A DNA stretch of 64,000 bases from JANRJY01 sp033763735 (GTDB lineage Bacteria; Bacteroidota; Bacteroidia; Cytophagales; UBA9547), in NCBI GenBank assembly GCA_033763735.1, contig JANRJY010000080.1:1-64000 (forward strand). The letters run 5' to 3'. Both the position numbers and the translations under genes were made by a program. Within the stretch, counting starts at the first letter, position 1, and every line of letters begins with the position of its first letter. Below are positions 19,966-29,584 of the stretch, one piece after another. The notes beneath the pieces are model-generated. The model made no database searches and was not told the DNA's origin. It worked only from the letters and a program-made list of their open reading frames with translations.

Positions 19966-20114
19966 AAATTAATAATTGTTTTTTAGGTTAAACTTTTTGC
20001 TTTGACGTATTATAATAAAAGTATTAAATTCAATAAGTTAACAAAATATTTGTTCGTTATTTAAATTCAAATTTATTTAATTAACACATTGATATTCAGA
20101 TATATATATTATTT

Positions 20115-20122
20115 TATATTTG
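20115..20122 (+). promoter_or_regulatory. -7 box (TATATTTG) of the PSCyt/DUF1501 unit
   Basis: TATATTTG lies 41 bp upstream of the ATG at 20164 and fits TAnnTTTG. A TTG at 20089-20091 is slightly too far for an ideal -33 element. It is the likely promoter of the three-gene unit 20164-26446. Confidence 0.4.
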
Positions 20123-20163
20123 TTTTTTGTATTCAATTTTACTAATTATGCATTTAGATAATT

Positions 20164-23100
20164 ATGATTACAACACTTAGATTTCAAATACTTTTTTTAC
20201 TTTTTATATTAACCATACTCCTGCATTTACATTGTAGCAAAACGGTAGATGAAAGTATATTAATCGCCAAAGCAGATAGTTTGCCTCAAAAGGTGGATTT
20301 TAACTTACATATTCGACCTATTTTATCTGACAAGTGTTTTAATTGTCATGGACCGGACGAAAAGAAAAGGGAGGCTGGATTGCGCTTAGATAACCTTGAA
20401 GGAGCTACAACTTCTATAGAAGGACGTAAGCCTATTAGTCCTGGAAATCTTTCAAAAAGTGAAGTTTTTCATCGCATAATGACAACTGATAAAAGATTGA
20501 TTATGCCGTTGCATTCCAGCAATTTAGTGCTTTCAGATTTGGAAAAAGCAACGATTGCAAAGTGGATCAAACAAGGTGCTGAATACAAACCCCTTTGGTC
20601 ATTACTTCCCATAGAAGTTTCAAATATTCCTGAAGTAAAAAATAAAGCTTTTGTCAAAAACGAAATTGATAACTTTATACTACAAAAAATGGAGTTTAAT
20701 GGCTTAAATCCATCCAAAGAAGCTCCAAAAGAGGTTTTAATTCGAAGATTAAGTTTGGATATAACAGGTTTGCCTCCAACCATTGAAGCAATCGATTCAT
20801 TTTTGAACGATAATAGCGCTAATGCTTATGAGAAACAAGTAGATAAATACTTAAAATCTCCTCATTATGGTGAAAAAATGGCATATGATTGGATGGATGT
20901 AGCCCGATATGCTGATAGTCATGGTTACCAGGATGATGGATATAGGAATAGTTACCATTGGAGAGATTATGTTATCAATTCTTTTAATCAAAATAAACCT
21001 TATAATGAATTCACCATTGAACAAATTGCCGGTGATTTACTGCCTTATGCAACAAAGGATCAATTGATTGCAACTGGATTTAATCGTAATCACGCACAAA
21101 ACAAAGAAGGAGGAATAATAGATGAAGAATTCAGGGTTGAGTATGTTCTCGATAGGGTAAATACGATTGGAAAAGCATACTTAGGACTTACAGTGGAATG
21201 TGCACGTTGTCACGACCACAAATTTGACCCAATAACAAGAAAACATTATTACGAATTATCCGCTTTTTTCAACAAAGGTAATGAGGCTGGATGGATTCCT
21301 AACTTTGCCACACCAGGCCCCACTCTAACAATTTATACTAAACTGGAACAAAAAAAGCTGGATAGTATCAGTTTGCTGATTAATGAAAAGCAAAAAGAAT
21401 TGTCTGAATACATGAAACAAAATCAAAGTAAAGTATTGGAATGGAAAAAAAATGGATCAGTTCAAATTGAATCTGGTCTAAAGGCATTGTTTCACTTTGA
21501 CACAATAAAGGCTGTAACAATTACAAAAAACGAATGGAATTGGAGTAAAAACAAAATGGAAAATAAAAAAATCAAAAGCACTGGTGAGTTAAATGCCGCA
21601 AATAAGGATTTGAAAGCGGATATTAACATTGAAACAAAAATTGTTAAAGGGAGGCTAAACAATGCATTAGAATTAATTCAGGACAAGCCTATTTATCTTT
21701 ATGACAATCAAGGCATATATGAAAGATATGAAGATTTTACATTTGCATTTTGGATTAACCCAAAAAATAATAACCCTCAAGGACAAATTATTTTCTCCAG
21801 AGCCAAAAGTATTTATGATGCCAACGCTGGTTTTGAATTAATATTGGACAAAGATAGCACACTGCTATTCAGAATGATAGCCCGATTCAGGGACAATATG
21901 ATTGAAATAAAATCAAATGATAAAATTGATTTTAATAGATGGAATCATATTGCACTTTCATATGACGGTTCAAGCAAAGCCAAAGGAGTGAAGTTATATA
22001 ACAACGGTAAGTTAATGGAAACCAAAACATTAATTGACGGACTTACAAAGGGATTTAAGTTACCATATGTATTTGCCAAAAGATACAAGGAATTTATAAG
22101 CGATGGGAAAGGTAATTTTGATTATTTAAAACAAGGAGATTTTAAAATCGGAGCCCAAGATGGTAATTATAAGTTCCCCTCCATTTCAAAAGCAGCCTTT
22201 GATGAATTTTATATCTACAGCAGGGAATTGGTACCTGATGAGATAAAATTACTCTCCCAATTAAAAAATCCTATTCAAATAGCAGATACTAAAAGCAAAG
22301 ATATTACAAAAGTTTACTTTGAGACGTCTGATTTAAATTACATAAAGTTGAAAAAAGAATTAATTAAACTAAAATTATCTAAGAATGAAATCGAAACTAA
22401 CGCTGAAGATATCATGATAAGTGCAGACGGAAATAATCGTACAACTTATATGCTTGAGAGAGGCGTTTATGATGCACATGGTGATACCGTTAGCGCTTCT
22501 ACACCACAAGTAATATTGCCATTTGACAATAAGAAATATCCCAAAAACCGATTAGGACTTGCTCAATGGATAGTTGACAAAGATAACCCTCTTACACCTA
22601 GAGTTACTGTAAATAGATATTGGCAAATATTTTTTGGCCAAGGTATAGTTACAAGTAGTGGCGATTTTGGAAACCAAGGCTCTTTGCCTAGTCATCCTGA
22701 ATTACTTGATTATTTGGCCTCTGAGTTAGTTAATTCAAACTGGAACATTAAAAATTTAGTCAAAAAAATAGTGATGTCACATACATATAGGCAGTCATCC
22801 AAAATAGAACCCCAAATGCTACAAAAAGACCCTTATAACACTTTTTATTCAAGGGCACCTCGATTTCGATTGCCTTTTGAACTCATTCGAGATCAGGCGC
22901 TTGCAGCCAGTGGAATTCTTAACGACACCATTGGAGGATTGAGTGTATTTCCTTACCAACCTGCCAATCTTTGGGAAGAAAAAACATCAGGTAGATTTCT
23001 GGCATTTTATACACAATCTCACGGAAAGGATTTGTACAGAAGATCATTATACACTTTTTTTAAACGAAGTGCTCCACCACCTACAATTATGACTTTTGAT

Positions 23101-23493
23101 GCTTCGGATCGTTCTTATTGTACCGTAAAAAAAAGCAACACAAATACACCTTTGCAAGCTTTGGTGCTACTCAATGACCCTCAATTACTAGAAGCAGCAA
23201 GAGTTTTTGCTGAGAAAATTGTTGCCAATGGAGGCAATACTTTAGAAAATAGGATTACTTATGCATTTCGATTGATAACCTCTCGTACACCAACTCGTAA
23301 AGAAATTGAAATTTTGGTTAATCAATATCAATATGAACTTGCCAGATTCAAAAATAATCCTAAACAGGTAGCCGGTTTTTTGAACAATGGCGAATATGGA
23401 ATTAATAGAAAACTTAATCCATTTGAATTAGCTGCATTTTCTGTAATAGCACATACTTTATTGAACTTGGATGAAGTAATAAACAAAAGTTAG
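20164..23493 (+). CDS. PSCyt1-DUF1549-LamG-DUF1553 multidomain cytochrome-like lipoprotein
   Basis: A 1109-residue exported protein. The N-terminal hydrophobic stretch ends at Cys24, suggesting a lipoprotein. A planctomycete-type cytochrome c domain (PSCyt1) follows, with haem motif CFNCH at 58-62. Next is DUF1549/PSCyt2 (about 165-380; ITGLPPT, MDVARYADSHGYQDD) with a second CxxCH, CARCH at 346-350. Then comes a concanavalin/LamG-like region (about 480-700; FTFAFWINP) and DUF1553/PSD1 (about 790-1080; VNRYWQIFFGQG, QALVLLNDPQ). This architecture is very common in Planctomycetota and also occurs in some Bacteroidota. Its function is not established; extracytoplasmic redox chemistry or glycan breakdown has been suggested from context. 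DUF1501 follows 26 bp downstream and a third cytochrome protein after that, forming one unit. Confidence 0.88.
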   Translation: MITTLRFQILFLLFILTILLHLHCSKTVDESILIAKADSLPQKVDFNLHIRPILSDKCFNCHGPDEKKREAGLRLDNLEGATTSIEGRKPISPGNLSKSEVFHRIMTTDKRLIMPLHSSNLVLSDLEKATIAKWIKQGAEYKPLWSLLPIEVSNIPEVKNKAFVKNEIDNFILQKMEFNGLNPSKEAPKEVLIRRLSLDITGLPPTIEAIDSFLNDNSANAYEKQVDKYLKSPHYGEKMAYDWMDVARYADSHGYQDDGYRNSYHWRDYVINSFNQNKPYNEFTIEQIAGDLLPYATKDQLIATGFNRNHAQNKEGGIIDEEFRVEYVLDRVNTIGKAYLGLTVECARCHDHKFDPITRKHYYELSAFFNKGNEAGWIPNFATPGPTLTIYTKLEQKKLDSISLLINEKQKELSEYMKQNQSKVLEWKKNGSVQIESGLKALFHFDTIKAVTITKNEWNWSKNKMENKKIKSTGELNAANKDLKADINIETKIVKGRLNNALELIQDKPIYLYDNQGIYERYEDFTFAFWINPKNNNPQGQIIFSRAKSIYDANAGFELILDKDSTLLFRMIARFRDNMIEIKSNDKIDFNRWNHIALSYDGSSKAKGVKLYNNGKLMETKTLIDGLTKGFKLPYVFAKRYKEFISDGKGNFDYLKQGDFKIGAQDGNYKFPSISKAAFDEFYIYSRELVPDEIKLLSQLKNPIQIADTKSKDITKVYFETSDLNYIKLKKELIKLKLSKNEIETNAEDIMISADGNNRTTYMLERGVYDAHGDTVSASTPQVILPFDNKKYPKNRLGLAQWIVDKDNPLTPRVTVNRYWQIFFGQGIVTSSGDFGNQGSLPSHPELLDYLASELVNSNWNIKNLVKKIVMSHTYRQSSKIEPQMLQKDPYNTFYSRAPRFRLPFELIRDQALAASGILNDTIGGLSVFPYQPANLWEEKTSGRFLAFYTQSHGKDLYRRSLYTFFKRSAPPPTIMTFDASDRSYCTVKKSNTNTPLQALVLLNDPQLLEAARVFAEKIVANGGNTLENRITYAFRLITSRTPTRKEIEILVNQYQYELARFKNNPKQVAGFLNNGEYGINRKLNPFELAAFSVIAHTLLNLDEVINKS

Positions 23494-23519
23494 AATTAAT
23501 AGGATTTAAATATTTCAAA

Positions 23520-24980
23520 ATGAATGAAATAGACAAAATAGAAGATAACTATAACCGAAGAAACTTCTTATTTAAAGCATCTTTAGGTTTTGGTGGATTG
23601 GCGCTTGCTCAATTGATGGGAAGCCAAAATTTACTTGCTTCTGACAATGCTAAAACACCCATTGGCGTGTTAGGTGCGCCACATTTTGCTCCAAAAGCAA
23701 AGCGAGTAATTTATTTGTTTCAAAATGGAGCTCCTTCTCAAATTGATTTGTTCGATTACAAACCAACCTTGATTAAAATGCAAGGTCAAGAGTTACCTGA
23801 ATCCATACGTAAAAGTCAAAGACTTACAGGAATGACTGCTAATCAAAGTAAATTTCCTTTGATGGGTACGCCTTACAAATTTAAACAGCATGGTAAAAGT
23901 GGTGCTTATATAAGTGAATTGCTCCCAAATATCGCATCAGTGGCTGATGAATTGTGTTTTATCAAAACGATGAACACTGAAGCAATCAACCACGATCCTG
24001 CAATTACTTTTTTCCAAACAGGCTCACAACAAGCAGGTCGTCCCTCAATTGGTTCATGGTTGAGTTATGGACTAGGTAGCGACAATAAAAACTTACCTGC
24101 ATTTACGGTACTACTTTCTCGAGGCACAGGTCGTCCGTTTGACCAACCTGTGTATTCACGACTTTGGGGAAATGGTTTCCTACCTTCCATTCATCAAGGG
24201 GTTCAATTCAGATCGGGTAAAGATCCAGTGTTGTATTTGAATGATCCGGAAGGACTTAAAGGTATGGATAGAAGGAAAATGCTTGATTACCTGGCTGATA
24301 TGAACAAATTAAACTTTGAGGCTTATGGTGACCCGGAAATAAATACTCGAATAGCCCAATATGAAATGGCATATCGAATGCAAACTTCCGTGCCAGAAGC
24401 AATGAGTATAAAAGACGAACCTGAAGAAACCTTCGAATTGTATGGCCCAGATAGTCGCAAACCGGGCACGTTTGCAGCCAACTGTATTTTGGCCAGAAGA
24501 CTCGCTGAACGTGATGTAAAATTCGTACAATTGTATCACTTGGGTTGGGATGTTCACAATAATTTAACAGATGGTCTTCCTAAACAGTGCAAAGACGTAG
24601 ATCAGGCGTCTGCTGCTTTAGTTAAAGACTTGAAAAGAAGAGGTTTGCTTGACGAAACTTTGGTAATATGGGGAGGTGAATTTGGTAGAACTAATTATGT
24701 ACAGGGTAGTCAAGAATATGCACAATTCGGTAGAGATCATCATCCACGTTGTTTTACTATTTGGATGGCTGGAGGTGGAATAAAACCAGGTATTTCTTAT
24801 GGAGAAACAGACGAATTTTCATATAACATTGCCAAAGATGGCGTACATGTTCATGATTTTCAAGCAACTTTAATGCACTTGTTAGGTATTGACCACGAAA
24901 AACTAACCTACAAATTTCAAGGAAGACGCTTTAGACTTACCGATGTTCATGGACATGTGGTGAAAGATATAATAGCCTAG
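23520..24980 (+). CDS. DUF1501 domain protein with Tat-like signal
   Basis: A 486-residue protein of the DUF1501 family, whose fold is related to alkaline phosphatases and sulfatases. The N-terminus carries a twin-arginine-like motif (NRRNFLFKASLGFGG, Arg13-Arg14), so export in a folded state is likely. Family motifs visible: YLFQNGAPSQIDLFDYKP, NHDPAITFFQTGSQ, WGGEFGRT, and a His-rich stretch near GRDHHPRCF and GVHVHDFQATLMHLLGID. The function is not established; the gene is nearly always beside a PSCyt/DUF1553 gene, as here (26 bp downstream). The pair probably acts together in the periplasm or at the cell surface. Confidence 0.9.
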   Translation: MNEIDKIEDNYNRRNFLFKASLGFGGLALAQLMGSQNLLASDNAKTPIGVLGAPHFAPKAKRVIYLFQNGAPSQIDLFDYKPTLIKMQGQELPESIRKSQRLTGMTANQSKFPLMGTPYKFKQHGKSGAYISELLPNIASVADELCFIKTMNTEAINHDPAITFFQTGSQQAGRPSIGSWLSYGLGSDNKNLPAFTVLLSRGTGRPFDQPVYSRLWGNGFLPSIHQGVQFRSGKDPVLYLNDPEGLKGMDRRKMLDYLADMNKLNFEAYGDPEINTRIAQYEMAYRMQTSVPEAMSIKDEPEETFELYGPDSRKPGTFAANCILARRLAERDVKFVQLYHLGWDVHNNLTDGLPKQCKDVDQASAALVKDLKRRGLLDETLVIWGGEFGRTNYVQGSQEYAQFGRDHHPRCFTIWMAGGGIKPGISYGETDEFSYNIAKDGVHVHDFQATLMHLLGIDHEKLTYKFQGRRFRLTDVHGHVVKDIIA

Positions 24981-25090
24981 TTATGAGCAAGTAGCGATTA
25001 GCGTTTGAAATGAATTCTATTATTTATATCAAATTTAACTCTAAGAATTAATATTCAACATTTAAAACTTAACATTTAACATTTATCAAT

Positions 25091-26446
25091 TTGTTTGAAA
25101 ATATCGGCCATCTGCATCCACTCATTGTTCATTTACCAATTGGTATTTTGATTTTAGTTTCGCTTTTTGAAATTATTGCTATCAATCCAAATTGGAAGTC
25201 AATTGCTTCACAAAACTTTTGGCTATTATTATTTGGTTCCATTACAGCAATTCTCTCTTGCTTTGTTGGGTTTGCACTCGAAAATGAAGGTGGTTATGAT
25301 CATGATTTGGTCGAAAAACATGAACTATTTGGAATTATTACAGCGATTATTTCAGTTATAGCTTTGAGTTTGAATTGGGCCAAAAACAAGTTTCTTTCCA
25401 GAAAAATTTCGTTTGCATACCAAGTAATGGCATTCTCATTCTTACCATTACTCTCAATTACAGGACATTATGGAGGTTCATTGACGCACGGAGAGGATTA
25501 TTTGAACGAAATACTTTCTTTTGAAAATGAAAGTCAAACGGCCAGTGAATTTATTGAACGAAAAGAAATTCAAAATTTAGATGATGCCGTACTTTATTCC
25601 GATGTGATATATCCAATTCTCAATCAAAAATGCGAATCGTGTCATGGACCTTCAAAATCCAAAGGCGGATTTATGTTACATACATACGATGCATTGCTTA
25701 AAGGCGGAAAATCAGGCAATCAAATAGTAGCAGGAGCTGCGTTCCAAAGTGGATTTTATCAAAGAATGATGTTGCCTGTCGATAACAAAATGCATATGCC
25801 TCCTAAAGGTTCAGATCCCCTGGATAAAAATGAACTCTCTTTAATTGAATGGTGGATCAACCACGAAGCCTCTAATAATAAGAAGGTTAGCGAGTTGAAT
25901 GTAAGTGAAGAAGATAAATTATATCTAAGAAAAATATTGGATTTAAATGAACAACCCACCGGCCCATTTGCCTTAGAAATTGCACCTGCAAATGAATCAA
26001 AAATTGCAGAACTTGAACAATTGGGATTCACCATTCGGAAAATATCCCAAAAAACCAACTTATTAAGCGTAACTGCATCCCGAAATATTAAAATTAATGA
26101 TGAAGCTGTTGCAAAGTTAAACACAATTGCAAATAACATTGCTTCATTGGATTTGAGCAAAACTGGTATTTCTAATAAATGTGCCAATGCAATTGCAAAT
26201 CTTCCGAATCTTACAAAAATATTCCTTCAACAAACCAATATTTCTGATGAATTGATTGTTCAATTAACCAAACTTAATTACTTGGAATACATTAATTTAA
26301 ATCAAACAAAAGTTTCAGAAAACGGAATTAAAAAGCTGATTATTTCACCTTCATTAAAAACAGTAGTTATTTGGAAAACGAATATTTCTCCTAATTCTGT
26401 AAACACACTTGGAGCGCAAAGATCAGATTTGAAAATAATTAATTAA
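25091..26446 (+). CDS. DUF2231 membrane - cytochrome c - leucine-rich repeat fusion
   Basis: A 451-residue protein. The N-terminal ~150 residues hold a DUF2231-type membrane domain of about four helices, beginning HLHPLIVHLPIG. A PSCyt1-type cytochrome c domain follows with CESCH at 181-185 (CESCHGPSKSKGGFML) and the distal MPPKG Met. The C-terminal ~150 residues show leucine-rich-repeat-like periodicity (LPNLTKIFLQQTNISDELI). The start is TTG, the only codon that keeps the first helix. The gap to DUF1501 is 110 bp with degenerate short A/T repeats. It is probably the membrane-anchored electron-transfer partner of the two preceding genes; this role is inferred from haem content and position. 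Confidence 0.82.
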   Translation: MFENIGHLHPLIVHLPIGILILVSLFEIIAINPNWKSIASQNFWLLLFGSITAILSCFVGFALENEGGYDHDLVEKHELFGIITAIISVIALSLNWAKNKFLSRKISFAYQVMAFSFLPLLSITGHYGGSLTHGEDYLNEILSFENESQTASEFIERKEIQNLDDAVLYSDVIYPILNQKCESCHGPSKSKGGFMLHTYDALLKGGKSGNQIVAGAAFQSGFYQRMMLPVDNKMHMPPKGSDPLDKNELSLIEWWINHEASNNKKVSELNVSEEDKLYLRKILDLNEQPTGPFALEIAPANESKIAELEQLGFTIRKISQKTNLLSVTASRNIKINDEAVAKLNTIANNIASLDLSKTGISNKCANAIANLPNLTKIFLQQTNISDELIVQLTKLNYLEYINLNQTKVSENGIKKLIISPSLKTVVIWKTNISPNSVNTLGAQRSDLKIIN

Positions 26447-26483
26447 ATATTTTACAAAAGAAAGTAATTAATGTACTCATTAG

Positions 26484-26692
26484 TTATTTGACATCTTTAA
26501 CGAAAAGTCTATGCATATCAATGTTGATTCTTGTTCCAAAACTAAAATAAAGTGGTATAAATCCGTAATATAGATTAACAAACCCATCGCTATTAAAACT
26601 TGCTCCCATTTGACTAAACAAATAGAAGTATCACCAATAACATATCTATTTAATCTATTATCATCGAAGTTTAATATTTTTGAATAGCATAT
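26484..26692 (-). pseudogene. Decayed tail of an outer-membrane barrel protein
   Basis: Read leftward, the last ~48 codons before a stop at 26484-26486 encode alternating aromatic strands (FSQMGASFNSDG, LYYGFIPLYFSFGTRINID) typical of a beta-barrel C-terminus. The sequence before it (ILNFDDNRLNRYVIGDTSI) is plausible protein in a different frame, implying a frameshift near 26628. Further upstream the frame hits stops and no start is found. I read it as the remnant of a porin or transporter. With the retropepsin remnant at 26750-27130 it fills the 680-bp gap 26447-27126. Confidence 0.5.
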
Positions 26693-26749
26693 TTACTTTA
26701 ATACAAAGAAATTAAAATATAATCCAATTAAATTATAGAAATTTGTGTC

Positions 26750-27130
26750 ATGGGACTAACTTATACAATAGTTAAAATTTCTAACCCAAGAATTCCACAA
26801 TTGGATGCGCTTGAAATTAAATGCCTTGCCGATACAGGCGCACTTATGATGAGCATTACTGAGTCGTAAGCTATACAACTTAAACTCGAAGAATTAGAAA
26901 AAAGAAATGTAACCATAGCAGATGGCACCATAAACCAAGTTCCATTTGTAGGCCCAATAAGAATCGATTTTGAAGACCGTTTTTGCTTTACTGGTGCTTT
27001 TGTTTTAGGAAATGAAGCACTTTTAGGAGCTATACCGATGGAAGAAATGGATTTAATTGTGAATCCGGGAAAACAAAAAGTGCAGCATAATCCTCAAAAC
27101 CCAAATGTGCCAGTGTATATTATGTATTAA
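26750..27130 (+). pseudogene. Retropepsin-like aspartic protease gene with in-frame stop
   Basis: From the ATG at 26750 the frame encodes a 126-codon protein of the small clan AA aspartic protease type. It has CLADTGALMMSI with the catalytic D-T-G, then ADGTINQVPFVGPI, and GAIPMEEMDLIVNP near the end. A single TAA at 26867-26869 (codon 40) interrupts it just after the active-site loop; both sides stay in the same frame and match the family. The simplest reading is a recent nonsense mutation, so a pseudogene. A sequencing error or recoding cannot be excluded. The end overlaps the convergent permease gene by 4 bp. A different, intact retropepsin-like gene is at 47036-47413. Confidence 0.7.
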
Positions 27131-28344
27131 TTAAATCTAATTGCTCTGATAGGTTTGATTGAAGATATTATTACTAATGGAATCATTAGCACTATTCCAT
27201 TACAAAGTAAAATAAGACCGTTCATCAGAAAAAAAGTATACCAATCCCAATAAACTGGAACACTTTTCATGTAATAGTTCTCAGGATCCAGAGGGATAAT
27301 TTTAAAATAATATTGAACCAAACAAAACACAATTGCAAAAACGTTTCCTATAAGCAATCCTTTAAATATCAGCCACATACCATTCATAAAAAATATTCTT
27401 CCCAAAAGAAAATTATTTGCACCGATGGCTTTAAGTATTCCAATCATTTGAGTACGTTCCATTATCATAATTAATAATGTTGATGCCATATTAAAACAAG
27501 CAACGGTAACGATAATAATCAAAAAAATAACCACATTCCTGTCCAAAAGTGTAAGCCAATCAAAAATAGCTGCGTATTTGTCACTAATTTTTTCTAGGCC
27601 AATATCAAAATCCATTACATCGTACACAAATCCGGCTGTTTTTTCTAATGTCTGAAAATTATTTACAAAAATTTCATATCCGCCAATAAGCGTATCTGGC
27701 CAGTTATTTACTTTTTGAATTAACTTTATATCACCAATCAAATAAAGCTCGTCAAACTCTTCCATTCCTGTTTCGTATATCCCACAAACCTTTAACTTGC
27801 GAACCCTTGGTGGATTCTGCATGAAATACAAAATCAATTCACTATCAACATCAATTTTTAGTAAACGAGCAATATGATTGCTAATTATAACTTCTTTGGA
27901 ATATATGCTGTCGGAAAATGCAATTAACCTGCCTTTTTTTAAGTTGGTTTTGAAAAAAGTGGAATCATACCTTTGATCTATACCTTTGAGTAATACGCCT
28001 AATACTTCTCCATTAGCTTTTAACAATCCCGCTTTTGTAGCGAAAGGGCTTATATTTTTTATTTCTTTATTTTTAAGACAAGTGTCTACAAATGAAGCGT
28101 TTAATCTGATTGGTTTCGATTCAAACGATTGGGTTAAATCGTAATATGTTAATTGGATATGACCTCCAAAGCTAACAATTTTGTCGGTTACTGAAATTTG
28201 AAATCCATACAAAATAGCAAATGATATAATCATAACGAATATACCAATTGCAACGCCCCCAACAGCTATCCAGGAAATTACTGATGAAAAAGAGCCCTTT
28301 TGAGGATTTTGGAGTCGTGAGGATATAAATGAAGAAATATTCAT
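27127..28344 (-). CDS. FtsX-family ABC permease (LolC/LolE-type)
   Basis: A 405-residue inner-membrane permease of the MacB/FtsX family. An N-terminal membrane helix (SWIAVGGVAIGIFVMIISFAI region) precedes a large periplasmic domain (about 50-265), then three C-terminal helices. The LolC/E-like motif TLLIMIMERTQMIGILKAIGAN sits between helices. Such permeases pair with a LolD-type ATPase to move lipoproteins from the inner membrane to the outer membrane; no ATPase is adjacent, which is usual in Bacteroidota. I use the ATG (MNISSFISS) as start; an in-frame TTG lies three codons upstream. Confidence 0.87.
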   Translation of the reverse strand: MNISSFISSRLQNPQKGSFSSVISWIAVGGVAIGIFVMIISFAILYGFQISVTDKIVSFGGHIQLTYYDLTQSFESKPIRLNASFVDTCLKNKEIKNISPFATKAGLLKANGEVLGVLLKGIDQRYDSTFFKTNLKKGRLIAFSDSIYSKEVIISNHIARLLKIDVDSELILYFMQNPPRVRKLKVCGIYETGMEEFDELYLIGDIKLIQKVNNWPDTLIGGYEIFVNNFQTLEKTAGFVYDVMDFDIGLEKISDKYAAIFDWLTLLDRNVVIFLIIIVTVACFNMASTLLIMIMERTQMIGILKAIGANNFLLGRIFFMNGMWLIFKGLLIGNVFAIVFCLVQYYFKIIPLDPENYYMKSVPVYWDWYTFFLMNGLILLCNGIVLMIPLVIISSIKPIRAIRFN

Positions 28345-28533
28345 TAAAAGCAATTTGCCTTAAAATTACGATTGCAAGTTACAATTTAAAAGCAAACATG
28401 TTTATTAAGCTTTTTCATAATTTTTATTGTAGAAAACGGATGTTAAATTGTACTTAAAATGGAATTTTGACGATAATTTTTTTTTTCTGAATTATTAGTA
28501 ATATTTGTGTAATAATTATTAAATCGCGTCAGT

Positions 28534-29514
28534 ATGAATAGGATACTTTGGATATTACTTATTGTAGTAGTTGCTTTGATTTTTTGTTTACAAGTTGCAA
28601 TAATATATGTAAAAGTTGCATTACCTGGTTTAGGGCCGGCTCCAATTATCACGGTTCAAAAAACAACTGAACGACTTGAAAGAGGTAAATATTTAGCCAA
28701 TCATGTGGCGGTATGTATGGATTGTCACTCCACAAGAGATTGGACTTTTTTTTCAGGACCACTAAAACCTAAAACTCTTGGAATGGGAGGTGAAAGATTT
28801 GGAAGAGAAATGGGATTTCCTGGCGAATATTATTCAAGTAATATTACCCCATATGGTATTTCAGGTTATTCAGACGGAGAATTATATCGATTAATTACTA
28901 CAGGTGTTAAATCAGATGGCAAACCCATATTTCCTGTTATGCCTTATCACAATTATGGAAAACTTGATCCGGAAGATATATATTCAATAATTGCTTATGT
29001 TCGTTCTTTGGCTCCTATTACCAATGATGTAACCCCCTCAAAAACAGATTTTCCAATGAGTGTTATATTAAACACCATTCCAAAAGCAGCTACCATGGCC
29101 CCTGCTCCTGCTACAAATGATACATTGGCTTATGGCAAATACCTAGCAACTATGGCAAGTTGTGTGGATTGCCACACACAATTTGTCAAAGGTCAACCTG
29201 TAGCTGGAATGGAATATGCAGGAGGAAGGGAGTTCCCAATGCCGAGTGGACATATAATACGTTCAGCCAATATTACCCCTGATAAAGAAACAGGTTTGGG
29301 TTGGACTACAAGAGGAACCTTTATTTCTAAATTCAAACAATACTCCGATTCAGGTTATGTGCTTCCTAAAGTTGGTTTGAATGATGTAAATACCATTATG
29401 CCTTGGACTATGTACACAGGAATGAAAGAAGATGATTTAGCAGCTATTTTTAAATATTTGCAATCGCTTAAACCAATCAAAAATAAGGTGGAGCCATTTA
29501 GTAAACCGAGCTAA
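28534..29514 (+). CDS. Membrane-anchored dihaem cytochrome c
   Basis: A 326-residue protein. Residues 3-27 form an N-terminal membrane anchor. Two cytochrome c domains follow, with haem motifs CMDCH (61-65) and CVDCH (210-214), each followed by a distal region with a Met (MPYHNYG; MPWTMYTG). The layout resembles the multi-haem cytochrome subunits of alcohol/aldehyde or nicotinate dehydrogenases, but only two haems are present and no dehydrogenase is adjacent. Probably a periplasmic electron carrier. It is a stand-alone gene. The 180-bp upstream region contains an A/T-only palindrome (TAATAA/TTATTA, 28510-28521) next to the start. Confidence 0.88.
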   Translation: MNRILWILLIVVVALIFCLQVAIIYVKVALPGLGPAPIITVQKTTERLERGKYLANHVAVCMDCHSTRDWTFFSGPLKPKTLGMGGERFGREMGFPGEYYSSNITPYGISGYSDGELYRLITTGVKSDGKPIFPVMPYHNYGKLDPEDIYSIIAYVRSLAPITNDVTPSKTDFPMSVILNTIPKAATMAPAPATNDTLAYGKYLATMASCVDCHTQFVKGQPVAGMEYAGGREFPMPSGHIIRSANITPDKETGLGWTTRGTFISKFKQYSDSGYVLPKVGLNDVNTIMPWTMYTGMKEDDLAAIFKYLQSLKPIKNKVEPFSKPS

Positions 29515-29558
29515 ATATTTGAATCTGTTATTAATTTTTTCATTAATCCACTTTTAAC

Positions 29559-29566
29559 GACATTTG
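29559..29566 (+). promoter_or_regulatory. -7-like box (GACATTTG) of hisC
   Basis: GACATTTG followed by CACCC lies 18 bp upstream of the ATG at 29585. It differs from TAnnTTTG at the first base. The in-frame TTG at 29564 falls within it, so the ATG is the better start for hisC. The same variant, CGACATTTGC, occurs at 60705-60714 just before the NlpC/P60 gene. Confidence 0.4.
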
Positions 29567-29584
29567 CACCCTAATTATAGAATC

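Noticed and set aside
24981..25090. Short repeated AACATTT words between the DUF1501 gene and the DUF2231 gene
   Set aside because: Imperfect, A/T-only and short; treated as low-complexity intergenic DNA, with no promoter I can support.
28510..28521. TAATAATTATTA palindrome before the dihaem cytochrome gene
   Set aside because: Consists only of A and T, so it is likely by chance; mentioned only in the gene entry.
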